From: Candidatus Aegiribacteria sp.
GTDB taxonomy: Bacteria > Fermentibacterota > Fermentibacteria > Fermentibacterales > JCC-6
NCBI GenBank assembly: GCA_013138965.1
Contig: WTBT01000001.1
Span: 82,342-146,341 of the forward strand
DNA length: 64,000 nt
Direction: 5' to 3'
Shown: positions 38,475 through 47,677 of the stretch, in pieces
Numbering within the stretch: position 1 is the first letter of the stretch
How the letters are laid out: each line of letters starts with the position of its first letter
The notes under the pieces: generated by a model
The model's database searches: none
What the model was told of the DNA's origin: nothing
What the model saw: the letters and a program-made list of their open reading frames with translations, nothing else
Program-made: the position numbers and the translations under genes

Positions 38475-39439
38475 TCTTCTACCTTTCCCGCACTTTTCAA
38501 GGGTTGCAGGATATGGATCCTGCCCCCTTCAGCAGTAATTCTCGCTCCCCCGGGAAGAATATGGTATCCATCCTTTTTCCCCAGAATCCACCTGTCGGTT
38601 TTTTCTAATTCCCGTTTTCCACCCCTGGGTCGACCGCTCACAGCCCAGAGAATTCCCAGCCTTACTGCTCTCGGTAAAATCAAATACATCTCTCTCCGGA
38701 ATGTATCTCCCTCAAGGAGTTCGTCAAGAGAATCATCGATAATACTGTCCGCAATATCCCTCCATTGGGAAAGATTCGCTGAAGATCTGGCTATAGCGCA
38801 TGTGCTTCCCGGTGATATGGATTCAAGAACAGGAATAACCCTGTGACGGATCCTGTTCCTGAGAAATGAATCCTCCTGGTTCGTCGGGTCTTCAATCCAG
38901 TTCTGTCCAATTTCCTCAAGGTATTCGCGAAGTTCTCTACGGGTGAAATCCAGCAACGGCCTGCGAACAGATCCGCGTCCGAAGTAATCCATTCCCCCCA
39001 GCCCCCTGAGTCCGGATCCCTCAAGCAGTCTCATTAAAAGTGTTTCCGCTCTGTCAGATGCCGTATGTCCCGTGGTAATAAGAATTTTCTCCGAAGCGTA
39101 TTCCCTGTAAATTCTAGTCCTTTCGGCACTGAAGTGCCCTTCGGAAGATCCGGACCCGTGTGATGAGATTTCTTCAACATTGCAGCGCAGACCGATTCCT
39201 TCTGCAAGATCCTTTACGAAAACGGCATCTTCACCACTCCGGGGTCTGGCTCGATGATCGATATGGAGGACTGCCAGTTTCCAATGCATGTGATTGGCAA
39301 ACCGGTGAAGAAGCTGCAGCAGTGCAACAGAATCACTCCCGCCCGAAACAGCTGCGAATATATCTGAACCGCAAGGGAGCAGATTCCTGAGTTTAACTGT
39401 CTCAATAAAAGTGTTCTCGAAAGATCGCTGTAAACTCAC
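38471..39439 (-). CDS. tilS: tRNA(Ile)-lysidine synthase
   Basis: AAVSGGSDSVALLQLL PP-loop; likely GTG start with AAGGAG upstream (track ORF to 39502). Confidence 0.92.
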   Translation of the reverse strand: MSLQRSFENTFIETVKLRNLLPCGSDIFAAVSGGSDSVALLQLLHRFANHMHWKLAVLHIDHRARPRSGEDAVFVKDLAEGIGLRCNVEEISSHGSGSSEGHFSAERTRIYREYASEKILITTGHTASDRAETLLMRLLEGSGLRGLGGMDYFGRGSVRRPLLDFTRRELREYLEEIGQNWIEDPTNQEDSFLRNRIRHRVIPVLESISPGSTCAIARSSANLSQWRDIADSIIDDSLDELLEGDTFRREMYLILPRAVRLGILWAVSGRPRGGKRELEKTDRWILGKKDGYHILPGGARITAEGGRIHILQPLKSAGKVED

Positions 39440-39531
39440 ATATTCTCCTTTTAACAGTAATATACATGAACCCTTGAAACAAGGTGGACTTGATGCCTTC
39501 AAAAGATAATAATGCTTTCAGGGGGTAACTG

Positions 39532-41394
39532 ATGCATCAACATAGAGAGAAAAACGCCAGACTCTCCCGGGATCTCGGCATTCCTTCCCTTTTCGCGATC
39601 GCAACAGGCGCGATGATAAGCTCCGGGCTTTTTGTTCTGCCTGCACTGGCTTTTACTGTGGCGGGTCCCGGTGTGATATTCTCTTACCTCATAGCTGGAA
39701 TTATCACCATCCCAAGCATGCTCAGCAAAGCTGAACTTGCGACTGCAATGCCAAGAGCAGGGGGAACCTACTACTTCATCGACAGGTCTCTTGGCCCCCT
39801 GGCCGGAACTCTGTCCGGGCTGGCGGCCTGGTTTTCTCTATCAGTCAAAACAGCTTTCGCGTATGTCGGGCTTGGAATATTCATGGAGTTCCTATCTCCC
39901 GAGATCAATGGAAGACTTTTCGCGATGATAGCCTGTGTTGTCTTTACGGCAGTTAATCTCAGAGGTGTCGGACATGCTGGAAAAACTCAGATAGTACTGG
40001 TTGCCGGGCTTCTCATATCCCTGACTCTGTTTGCAGGGTTCGGCTTAACTAACCTTTCCCCCGGTCACTTCAGACCCATCGCGCCGGGGGGCTTCAATGG
40101 AATTCTGGAAGGGGCAGCTCTGGTGTTTGTAGCTTTCGGGGGTCTGACCAAGGTAACAAGTGTGTCGGAGGAGGTGAAACGACCGGGGCGTGATCTTCCG
40201 GTCAGCATGTTTCTCGCTCTGACCGTGGTAACGATCTTCTACTTCGTATCGGTGCTTATCTGTGTGGGCGTTCTCGACCCTTCCGTTCTCTCTTCAAGCG
40301 GCATGCCCATCTCCGAGGCAGCCAGAGTGATTGCAGGCAAAACAGGCCTGACGGTAATGAGCATTGCAGCCGTACTGGCATTTCTTTCAACAGCCAACGC
40401 GGGAATCATGGCCTCCGCAAGGTTCCCATTCGCGATGAGCAGGGATGATCTGCTTCCTGCCGGCCTTTCCAGAACTTCAAGAAAGAAAGGTGTTCCATGG
40501 GTTTCCCTGATTCTGACAGGTGTGATAATAATCCTTCTTCTCCTGCTTGATTTCACGCATCTGGTGAAGCTTGCGTCAACGATGATGCTTATTCTGTTCC
40601 TGCTTGTTAACATCTCTCTGATAGTAATGCGGGAAAGCCGCATACATACCTACAAACCCGTATTCAGAAGCCCCGGATACCCCTGGATTCAGCTTCTGGG
40701 AATTGCCGGCATGCTTATTCTTCTCGCAAAACTCGGCCAGTCCGCGCTTACAGCCAGCCTGCTGGTCATTGTCGGAGGAACCATCTGGTATTTTGTATAC
40801 TCCAGGAAGAGGACTCAGAGGGAATATGCACTGCTGCATCTTACCGCAAGAATTTTCCCAAGAGAACTGGTTAAAAACGGTCTTGTAAGGGAACTGGCGC
40901 AGGTTCTCAGGGATCGGGATCACATAATCGAAGACAGATTCGATGACCTGGTTTCCAATGCAGTAATACTGGATATCGATAGATCAATTGATATGCAAGA
41001 ATTCTTCAGGATGGCCTCTGAAAATCTGGGGGATTCCCTCTCTCTGGAAAGAAGTAAAATCGATAGACTTCTGATTGAAAGGGAAAGTGATTCTTCAACC
41101 GCTTTGCGGAAAGGCCTTGCCATACCGCATATCATCGTTCCCGGTCCTGGTAGATTCTCCGTCCTTCTGGCCAGATGCAGAGAGGGTGTTGATTTCGGAG
41201 GAGAGAATTCACCGGTAAGGATGATCTTTGTACTTGCGGGTTCAAGGGATGAAAGAACTTTCCATCTTCGCGCGTTGATGGCGATTGCGGAAATTACCAG
41301 TTCCCCCGATTTCGACTCGAAATGGCTGAAATGCCGCAACATAGATGAACTGAGAGATCTTGTACTCCTGACAAAAAGAAGAAGACTGGAATAA
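39532..41394 (+). CDS. APC-family amino acid permease fused to C-terminal PTS EIIA type-2-like domain
   Basis: GAMISSGLFVLPALAF APC TM1 motif; C-terminal ALRKGLAIPHIIVPGPGRFSVLLARCREGVDFG...RALMAIAEI. Confidence 0.9.
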   Translation: MHQHREKNARLSRDLGIPSLFAIATGAMISSGLFVLPALAFTVAGPGVIFSYLIAGIITIPSMLSKAELATAMPRAGGTYYFIDRSLGPLAGTLSGLAAWFSLSVKTAFAYVGLGIFMEFLSPEINGRLFAMIACVVFTAVNLRGVGHAGKTQIVLVAGLLISLTLFAGFGLTNLSPGHFRPIAPGGFNGILEGAALVFVAFGGLTKVTSVSEEVKRPGRDLPVSMFLALTVVTIFYFVSVLICVGVLDPSVLSSSGMPISEAARVIAGKTGLTVMSIAAVLAFLSTANAGIMASARFPFAMSRDDLLPAGLSRTSRKKGVPWVSLILTGVIIILLLLLDFTHLVKLASTMMLILFLLVNISLIVMRESRIHTYKPVFRSPGYPWIQLLGIAGMLILLAKLGQSALTASLLVIVGGTIWYFVYSRKRTQREYALLHLTARIFPRELVKNGLVRELAQVLRDRDHIIEDRFDDLVSNAVILDIDRSIDMQEFFRMASENLGDSLSLERSKIDRLLIERESDSSTALRKGLAIPHIIVPGPGRFSVLLARCREGVDFGGENSPVRMIFVLAGSRDERTFHLRALMAIAEITSSPDFDSKWLKCRNIDELRDLVLLTKRRRLE

Positions 41395-41445
41395 TCGAAT
41401 ACCTGAAGAAAATTGCCGCAGGCAGTTACACCCGCGGCAAAATTC

Positions 41446-41521
41446 TGGTAGCGGCGGAGGGACTTGAACCCCCGACCCGCGGATTATGATTCCGCTGCTC
41501 TGCCAACTGAGCTACACCGCC
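41446..41521 (-). tRNA. tRNA-Met (anticodon CAT)
   Basis: GGCGGTGTAGCTCAGTTGGCAGAGCAGCGGAATCATAATCCGCGGGTCGGGGGTTCAAGTCCCTCCGCCGCTACCA; 5-bp anticodon stem, encoded CCA. Confidence 0.93.
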
Positions 41522-41565
41522 ATGGACGAGGAAAATAGAGTCACCAGGATGAACTGTCAAGATTG

Positions 41566-43344
41566 TTAATGCTGCTCTTCTTCATTCTGTGCTTTAAGTT
41601 TTTCGATCACATCAACCAGTTCCTCATCACCGAGCCCCTTGCCGCTTTTCTGTATTCTGAAGAGAATAGCGGATACACCAGCCCATTCGATAATACTCAC
41701 ATTAACTGTGTATTCTTTTACCGCTTCAAGAAGATGCTGGAACGCGACCTCCTCACTTTCGCAAACAAAACAGATCAGAGTTGCCACTTTTCTGTCACCC
41801 TCCAATACGTTCCGTGAACATGGATTACCCGATGTCTCCCGGCTCGCGAGATATGATGATATGGAATCGTATACAAGCCTGATATGCTCAGACAGCTCAT
41901 CAACAGAAATACTGGCCCTGAGAAAATCCTCAATATGGTAATAGAAATCTGTTACTACACTGTCAGGGATCTCGTTCAGTTCGGATCTTATCTCTTTCAG
42001 TTGCCTTACATCGTTAAGTCTCATCCCTCTGTCAAAATCTCTGAACTGTCCGAAATTTTCTTCAATAGCAAGTTTAATATCCCTGTAAGCATCTTCCATC
42101 TCCGCAAAGTCTTCCCGATCGATGGTTACATTCAGAATATCCACCCAGATATTCCTGTAGTTGGAAGGGGATCTGAAGGATACCACAGTAAGCCCTTTCA
42201 TAGCGTTAACCGAGCCTACCAGATCTATAATTTTTGTATCGTGAGCATTACTGTCATGCTGATTCGTAACAAGAACAAGTTTCAGCTGAGCCTGGAATGT
42301 TGATGATGAGAATATGGCGAGATATGCTTGATTCATACCTGTTGTCTCACACTCTTTTTTCAGCAGGGGAATCAGAGCTCTGGCGTAATGTTCGCTGCCG
42401 CCGTACTGGTGAATTCTCTTCAATTTTTCAAGTTCATGAGCCACCAGGAGCTTCTTGAGGCTCCTTCTTATAACTATCTGTTCCGCTCTGGTTGCGCTCA
42501 AACCGCTGGGGCCGGTCATCTCTATCCTTATGGAAATAATACCGTCCCGCGTGGTATATCTTCTCTGGTGGCGAATGGAGGCTCCGTACCACGAGTGTGT
42601 AAGCGCGGTTACACAGTTCTGAAATGAAATGTCCCTCTCGAATCCAGCAATGTTAATACCCGTAAGGTCTTCCCTCGTCGTCCTGAGGTTCTTAATGGCG
42701 AACTGGGGTTTTCCAGAACTTGCTCTGACCATGTTAACCAGCTGGAAATTCGTCTTGATTATCCAGGCAAGGTCACTTGCTTTTCTCTCGGCACGGTACT
42801 CATCAGATCTTGATGAAATGAACAAAACGAGTTCTCCCTTTTTCCCGAGAATACCCGCCGGCACCTTCTTATCACTGTACAATACCTCCAGGGCGGTCCG
42901 TACTTCTTCAAATTTCTCAAGCCTTTCAGCTGCCCTTGACAGTAAAGAGACGGTTCCCGCGCTTCCCTGTGCCAGATTGGCAAGAAGATCGGCCATTTTG
43001 CCGGCATCGGAAATGAATTCATCCCGCCGTTTTGAATCCTCGTCCCTGATTCCTGTTATCACGAACCCTCTTCGAATACCATCAGCATTCAGCGCAAAGC
43101 CTTCCAGAAGATCCAGATTCCATCCGGAGTGGTGAAGCTCGCTCAGTACAACAGTTGCCAGCCCCGGCCAATCCACTGCTCCTACTCCAACGAGAACAAG
43201 GTCATCGCCTTCCTTCTGGTTAATGACAACCTTGGTTTCACATGACTTTTCCATATCAAGCAGCTCATTGAAAATAGCCGATCTTCTTTCGGAAGGAATA
43301 ATGCTTCCGGGGCAGCCAACGTGTTTCTTATCCGCTTTGCTCAA
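41566..43344 (-). CDS. Large hypothetical protein with ACT-like N- and C-terminal segments
   Basis: 592 aa; DLVLVGVGAVDWPGLATVVLSELHHSGWNLDLLEGFAL resembles an ACT fold; no recognised full-length family. Confidence 0.65.
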   Translation of the reverse strand: MSKADKKHVGCPGSIIPSERRSAIFNELLDMEKSCETKVVINQKEGDDLVLVGVGAVDWPGLATVVLSELHHSGWNLDLLEGFALNADGIRRGFVITGIRDEDSKRRDEFISDAGKMADLLANLAQGSAGTVSLLSRAAERLEKFEEVRTALEVLYSDKKVPAGILGKKGELVLFISSRSDEYRAERKASDLAWIIKTNFQLVNMVRASSGKPQFAIKNLRTTREDLTGINIAGFERDISFQNCVTALTHSWYGASIRHQRRYTTRDGIISIRIEMTGPSGLSATRAEQIVIRRSLKKLLVAHELEKLKRIHQYGGSEHYARALIPLLKKECETTGMNQAYLAIFSSSTFQAQLKLVLVTNQHDSNAHDTKIIDLVGSVNAMKGLTVVSFRSPSNYRNIWVDILNVTIDREDFAEMEDAYRDIKLAIEENFGQFRDFDRGMRLNDVRQLKEIRSELNEIPDSVVTDFYYHIEDFLRASISVDELSEHIRLVYDSISSYLASRETSGNPCSRNVLEGDRKVATLICFVCESEEVAFQHLLEAVKEYTVNVSIIEWAGVSAILFRIQKSGKGLGDEELVDVIEKLKAQNEEEQH

Positions 43345-43392
43345 GGCGCTTATTCTCCAATCGTAACGGGCTCATGTTTTCAGAGGTGCTGT

Positions 43393-43528
43393 AGGCTGTC
43401 CGAGAATGCGGTATCGGCGTAAGGAACCAGATATTATCATCAAATACACTCAGTACTCTCTTCAGATTTGTAATCATTCTATCTCAGCCATGCGGCTCTT
43501 CTGCTCAATGCCCATTGTCGGACAACCT
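43393..43528. repeat. MITE-like repeat copy 2
   Basis: TIRs AGGCTGTCCGAGAATG / CATTGTCGGACAACCT (14/16 matched); internal homology to 7214-7375. Confidence 0.75.
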
Positions 43529-43597
43529 CCTTGACAGAAAGCACCAGTCAAACCATATATGCTGCCCGGTTGCAGAACCTGCAACCATCATTCTTGT

Positions 43598-43674
43598 GGG
43601 CGAATAACTCAGCTGGCTAGAGTGCCTGCCTTACAAGCAGGATGTCGGGGGTTCAAGTCCCTCTTCGCCCACCA
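43598..43674 (+). tRNA. tRNA-Val (anticodon TAC)
   Basis: GGGCGAATAACTCAGCTGGCTAGAGTGCCTGCCTTACAAGCAGGATGTCGGGGGTTCAAGTCCCTCTTCGCCCACCA. Confidence 0.93.
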
Positions 43675-43780
43675 TCCACAATTACAGGCCTTACAATATT
43701 TCTTCATCATAGTATCGAGGTCATGGTTTTAACTGTGAAACTCCATGAATGCTCCGCAACCAACGACATCTCCTGATCAG

Positions 43781-43999
43781 TTATCCGAACCCGGTAACGG
43801 ATCCAGAGGCAAGTACGGATACTGTAGTAAAATCACCGAATCCAGTTGAATCGGTAAACACTGACCAGGAATATCCTCCGGGGGGAATCGTGATAACCAG
43901 ATTGTCATTGTATGGCTGCGCTGAGAGTGTGCCAGCTGCAAAAATAAAAACGAAAAATGCAGCAGGCAAGGTGGGAAATATGCAAAATCTGTTATTCAA
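43781..43999 (-). CDS. Short signal-peptide-bearing hypothetical (possibly an N-terminal fragment)
   Basis: MNNRFCIFPTLPAAFFVFIFAAGTLSAQPY signal peptide; short for a secreted protein. Confidence 0.35.
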   Translation of the reverse strand: MNNRFCIFPTLPAAFFVFIFAAGTLSAQPYNDNLVITIPPGGYSWSVFTDSTGFGDFTTVSVLASGSVTGFG

Positions 44000-44057
44000 A
44001 GAAACTCCTTTAAATTACATTATTATGTATATTTATCGTTATTTATTAACTGTATAC

Positions 44058-44091
44058 TGTCAAACTAGTTGAAGAAGTGTGCTACGTCCCC
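44058..44091. repeat. Solo copy of the RAYT element end (REP-like)
   Basis: CTGTCAAACTAGTTGAAGAAGTGTGCTACGTCCCC vs 32569-32603 CAGTCAAATTAGTTGAGGAAATGTGGTGCGTCCCC. Confidence 0.8.
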
Positions 44092-44873
44092 GGGAGCAGG
44101 ATACGGAAGCCGATGTGGCGTGCCCGGTCGCCGGGGGCCAGGTATTTTACCGCGTCAATTGTAACCTCCCCACCAGGCGACAGCCATGCTCCTCCACGGA
44201 CCGCTAATACTGAATCCAGAGGTGAATAGGTCCATTCGGATACATTACCCGCCTGGCATGTAAAACCCGCATCAGTCAATGGGAATGAATCAACAGGGGC
44301 GGTCCAGAAGTATCCATCCATTCCTCTGGTCTCCCACTCATCTCCAGCGAGGAGGTTGGCCGGATATTCCGCATCCTCAGGCTTGAGAGAACCCCAGGGA
44401 TACTGCCCCGCGACATCCCCTGATACTCCCAGTGACGCCGCATATTCCCACTCGGAACTCGTGGGAAGCCTTCCTCCCAGTACTGCTGCGGCCGCTGCGG
44501 CCTCTCTTACGCTTACGTTTACCACAGGATAATCCGGATATTCGAAAAGGTAATGGCTCATCCCCGGAAATTCGGGATCCGGTGGCAGTTCAAGGCCCTT
44601 TTCATCGGCAAGATAATAATAGAGTCTGTTGGATACTTCGTACCTCCCCAGACGAAAATCTGATATCTCCACCGTATCTCCGGCCTCGCTGATAAAAACT
44701 CCCCCTGTTACGAAAACGAAGGCTGTGTCCTTTGCCGTCAACGGAAGGGGATCAGGCCTGAACAGCTGCTCTTCACCATCGCCACAGGCCAGGAACAGAG
44801 TCAGCGTGAGAGCAGCAAGCGAGTGTTTCACGCTAAGCAGTTTCAGGCCGCTTTTTTCTGAATACGATGGCAA
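44082..44873 (-). CDS. SUMF1/formylglycine-generating-enzyme-like lipoprotein
   Basis: LGRYEVSNRLYYYL, GGRLPTSSEWEYAA, CQAGNVSEWTYS, VRGGAWLS, HIGFRILL. Confidence 0.85.
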   Translation of the reverse strand: MPSYSEKSGLKLLSVKHSLAALTLTLFLACGDGEEQLFRPDPLPLTAKDTAFVFVTGGVFISEAGDTVEISDFRLGRYEVSNRLYYYLADEKGLELPPDPEFPGMSHYLFEYPDYPVVNVSVREAAAAAAVLGGRLPTSSEWEYAASLGVSGDVAGQYPWGSLKPEDAEYPANLLAGDEWETRGMDGYFWTAPVDSFPLTDAGFTCQAGNVSEWTYSPLDSVLAVRGGAWLSPGGEVTIDAVKYLAPGDRARHIGFRILLPGT

Positions 44874-45075
44874 TGGGGATGATGACGCAGTACCCTGCGA
44901 TCAGCATGACAGGGGCAATGGTGATATGTCCCCCGCGGAGGAGAAACCATCCGATGATAATGTCAAGCAACCCCGCGGCAAACAGTATATAATTTACAAG
45001 TGTAAATGGAGCTGCGCCTTCTGTACTCTCCTTCTGATCGATCTCTTCAGGAGCAGCCTTGTTCTTTTTCGCCAT
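44833..45075 (-). CDS. Small two-TM hypothetical protein
   Basis: 80 aa; two hydrophobic segments with charged N-terminus. Confidence 0.6.
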   Translation of the reverse strand: MAKKNKAAPEEIDQKESTEGAAPFTLVNYILFAAGLLDIIIGWFLLRGGHITIAPVMLIAGYCVIIPIAIVFRKKRPETA

Positions 45076-45126
45076 TGAATTCTACCTCCATCATAATGGA
45101 TCTTAAATCTACTGTATGAATAATAC

Positions 45127-46404
45127 TTATACACTACTCTTCAGAGGACTGTCAACGTTGGTAATATGATCGAAAAGCTGTCTCTGTTCCTCCCCCTCTT
45201 CAGGCATGGTTATCCAGCCCTTCTCCCACGCCTGCCGCATTGCGTTTCCGACAACGAAGAACGAACCCGTTACAACCAGAATATCCGAAGCCAGGGATCT
45301 GCCCTTTTCCAGCGCTCTGCCTATATCATCCTCCCGGATGGCTTCAACTCCGTTTTTCCGGAATTCAGCAGCGAGTGTTTTTGCCGGCAGGGATCTCTCG
45401 TTAATCGGTGTAGTTGTTATCACCGGGTTGAATATTCCTTTCAGCTGGAGGGTCATTTCCCGCCAGAATTTGTCCTCCAGGAAACCAATCACAACCGGTA
45501 TCGGGGTCTTCCAGCCGCTTTTCAGATGCTTAATCAGATTAGCTATTGAACCTGGATTATGAGCGACATCGAACAGGATGGAGGGAGAACCGGAGCGCAG
45601 ATCGATACGCCCCGCCCACCGTAGTGTAGAACATGCTTTCTCGAAAGCGCTCATGATCGAAACGTCATCTTCTCCCGTTATCTGAATAGCTGCTGAAATA
45701 GCAAGTCCTGCATTGCGCTTCTGATGTTCTCCCGGCATGGGAGCGCTCGAAGCCGGTTCCGGCCATTCGCGAACTAAATTCCTCTCCCTGACGGCATCTG
45801 CAATAACTTTCTCCACTTCAGGTTCCTGCCTGTAAGCGATGAGTACTGACCCCTCCCTGGCAATGGCTACCTTTTCCGCTGTGATGGCAGCCTCAGTGGA
45901 TCCAAGAATTCTCCTGTGCTCAATCTCCACCCCAGTGAAGACGCTGCATTCGCCATTAAGAAGCCTTGTAGCATCAAGCCTTCCCCCAAGGCCGGCCTCT
46001 GCGACCACCAGATCTACACCACTATTCATGAAATGCCATGCTGACATGACAGTTGTAATCTCGAAGAAGGTCGCGCTGTGCTCCTCAATTCTATCTCTGA
46101 AGAGTTCCACGAATTTCACAACTTCCTCTTCCGGAATCCACAATGAGTTCACCGCAGTCCTTTCCCTGTAGTGGAAAAGATGGGGGGATGTAATTCTCCC
46201 TGTTCTGAATCCGAGATGCCTTAGAATCTCGGAAAGAAGTGCGGTGGTGCTGCCCTTTCCGTTGGTGCCGACAACATGAACGGTTCTGAAATTCTCCTGC
46301 GGGTTTCCGGCATCCTTCATAAGTTTTCTGACCCGATCAAGGCCGAATTTCATACCCATCCTCCTCCTGTCGAAGAGGTATTTCTCCACATCACTGTAAT
46401 TCAA
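45127..46404 (-). CDS. folC: Bifunctional folylpolyglutamate/dihydrofolate synthase (likely TTG start)
   Basis: VVGTNGKGSTTALLSEILRHLGFRTGRITSPHLFHYRER; LNYSDVEKYLF follows a TTG overlapping the upstream stop. Confidence 0.92.
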   Translation of the reverse strand: MNYSDVEKYLFDRRRMGMKFGLDRVRKLMKDAGNPQENFRTVHVVGTNGKGSTTALLSEILRHLGFRTGRITSPHLFHYRERTAVNSLWIPEEEVVKFVELFRDRIEEHSATFFEITTVMSAWHFMNSGVDLVVAEAGLGGRLDATRLLNGECSVFTGVEIEHRRILGSTEAAITAEKVAIAREGSVLIAYRQEPEVEKVIADAVRERNLVREWPEPASSAPMPGEHQKRNAGLAISAAIQITGEDDVSIMSAFEKACSTLRWAGRIDLRSGSPSILFDVAHNPGSIANLIKHLKSGWKTPIPVVIGFLEDKFWREMTLQLKGIFNPVITTTPINERSLPAKTLAAEFRKNGVEAIREDDIGRALEKGRSLASDILVVTGSFFVVGNAMRQAWEKGWITMPEEGEEQRQLFDHITNVDSPLKSSV

Positions 46405-47677
46405 CTGAAACAGCCTCCCGGATGAAGTAAGCAAGGAAGGCTTCCTGTTTTTTTCTGACCTTTTCCTGTGATGATAGAACTTCCTCATGGGTAACCACCG
46501 CTTCCGGGGATGCGGCATTGGTTACCAGTGATACCGCTGCCACATCAAATCCCCGCGCCGAAAGAAGCAGGGCTTCAGGCACAGTTGACATGGATACTGT
46601 CGAAAAATCTTTATTCTTCAGAAACTTTATCTCCGCGGAGGTTTCGTAGGCAGGTCCGGAAACACACGCAAAGATCCCTTCCCTTAATTCTGTTCCGGTA
46701 CTGCGTGCAGCTTTCTCAGCCGCTTTTCTGAGCCTGTTTGAATAGACTGATCTTCTTACCCTTCCAATTATACACTCCGGCACACATCCGGCGAAGTTCA
46801 CATGATCTCTGAACAGAACGGCATCACCGGGGAGGAGTTCGGTGTCGACCGCTCCGGAAGATGACGTAAGTATCCATGCTGTAACACCCAGATCTCCAAG
46901 TACGCCGGGCAACATGGATATCTCGTCTCCCAAATATCCCTGATAATGGTGCAGCCTGCCGAGCATGAAAACGAACCTGCCGCAACGGCTGAATGAGATC
47001 TTCCCGGGATGTCCGGGAACTTCAGGGCTCGATTCTCCGAGTAATTCCTCAAAGCTGATCTCAAGCAGTGATCCGAACTCCTCCGCAAGCCATGACAGTC
47101 CGGAGCCCAGAATTACTCCCACGGGGGGGATTATGGCACACCTTCTTAGAATCCGCTCAGCAATAACTGAAGCAACCCTGTCGGGACGGATTGTTTTCCG
47201 GAACTGAAGACCGTCTTCTCCATCGGGATAGTAACCTTGAATAAGCTGCGTACCGCTGTAGTCGCTTTTTTTATATAGAGCCCGGGCAGGCAGAGCGCTT
47301 TCCCGTACTTCAAGAAAAGAAACCTCAGCGCCGAGACGCCGACCCCACGATTCAGCGGTTCTAAGAAGACAGGTTGCCAGACCCTGCCTCCTATAATTCT
47401 CACCTGCCGCAAGGTTAACAATATGAAGCCCGGGAGCATCGAGTTCTGCGGTAATGTACCCCGCGACTCTGCCATCGAGCCTTGAGATCCATGTCCGGAA
47501 GGACGGGGATTCAATACAGGCATTAATGGTTTCAGTATCCCATGGGCAGGGGAATGATTGATTCTCTATATCCATTATGCCGGGAATATCAGTTACGGAC
47601 GCAAGACGTATCTCAGGGAACACTGCTGTCAGCCTTCTCATTGAAACCACGGAGGTACACGGGAGCCGGAGAATCAT
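46391..47677 (-). CDS. Fusion protein: N-terminal RimI-like GNAT acetyltransferase plus C-terminal purine nucleoside phosphorylase
   Basis: IMDIENQSFPCPWDTETI...IVNLAAGENYRRQGLATCLL (RimI) followed in the same frame by PPVGVILGSGLSWLAEEFG...PGHPGKISF...ITSSSGAVDTELLPGDAVLFRDHVNF (PNP). Confidence 0.88.
   Translation of the reverse strand: MILRLPCTSVVSMRRLTAVFPEIRLASVTDIPGIMDIENQSFPCPWDTETINACIESPSFRTWISRLDGRVAGYITAELDAPGLHIVNLAAGENYRRQGLATCLLRTAESWGRRLGAEVSFLEVRESALPARALYKKSDYSGTQLIQGYYPDGEDGLQFRKTIRPDRVASVIAERILRRCAIIPPVGVILGSGLSWLAEEFGSLLEISFEELLGESSPEVPGHPGKISFSRCGRFVFMLGRLHHYQGYLGDEISMLPGVLGDLGVTAWILTSSSGAVDTELLPGDAVLFRDHVNFAGCVPECIIGRVRRSVYSNRLRKAAEKAARSTGTELREGIFACVSGPAYETSAEIKFLKNKDFSTVSMSTVPEALLLSARGFDVAAVSLVTNAASPEAVVTHEEVLSSQEKVRKKQEAFLAYFIREAVSVELQ

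Noticed and set aside
41411-41442. TTGCCGC...GCGGCAA hairpin as a possible repeat element
   Set aside because: Best explained as a bidirectional terminator between the permease gene and the oppositely oriented tRNA-Met
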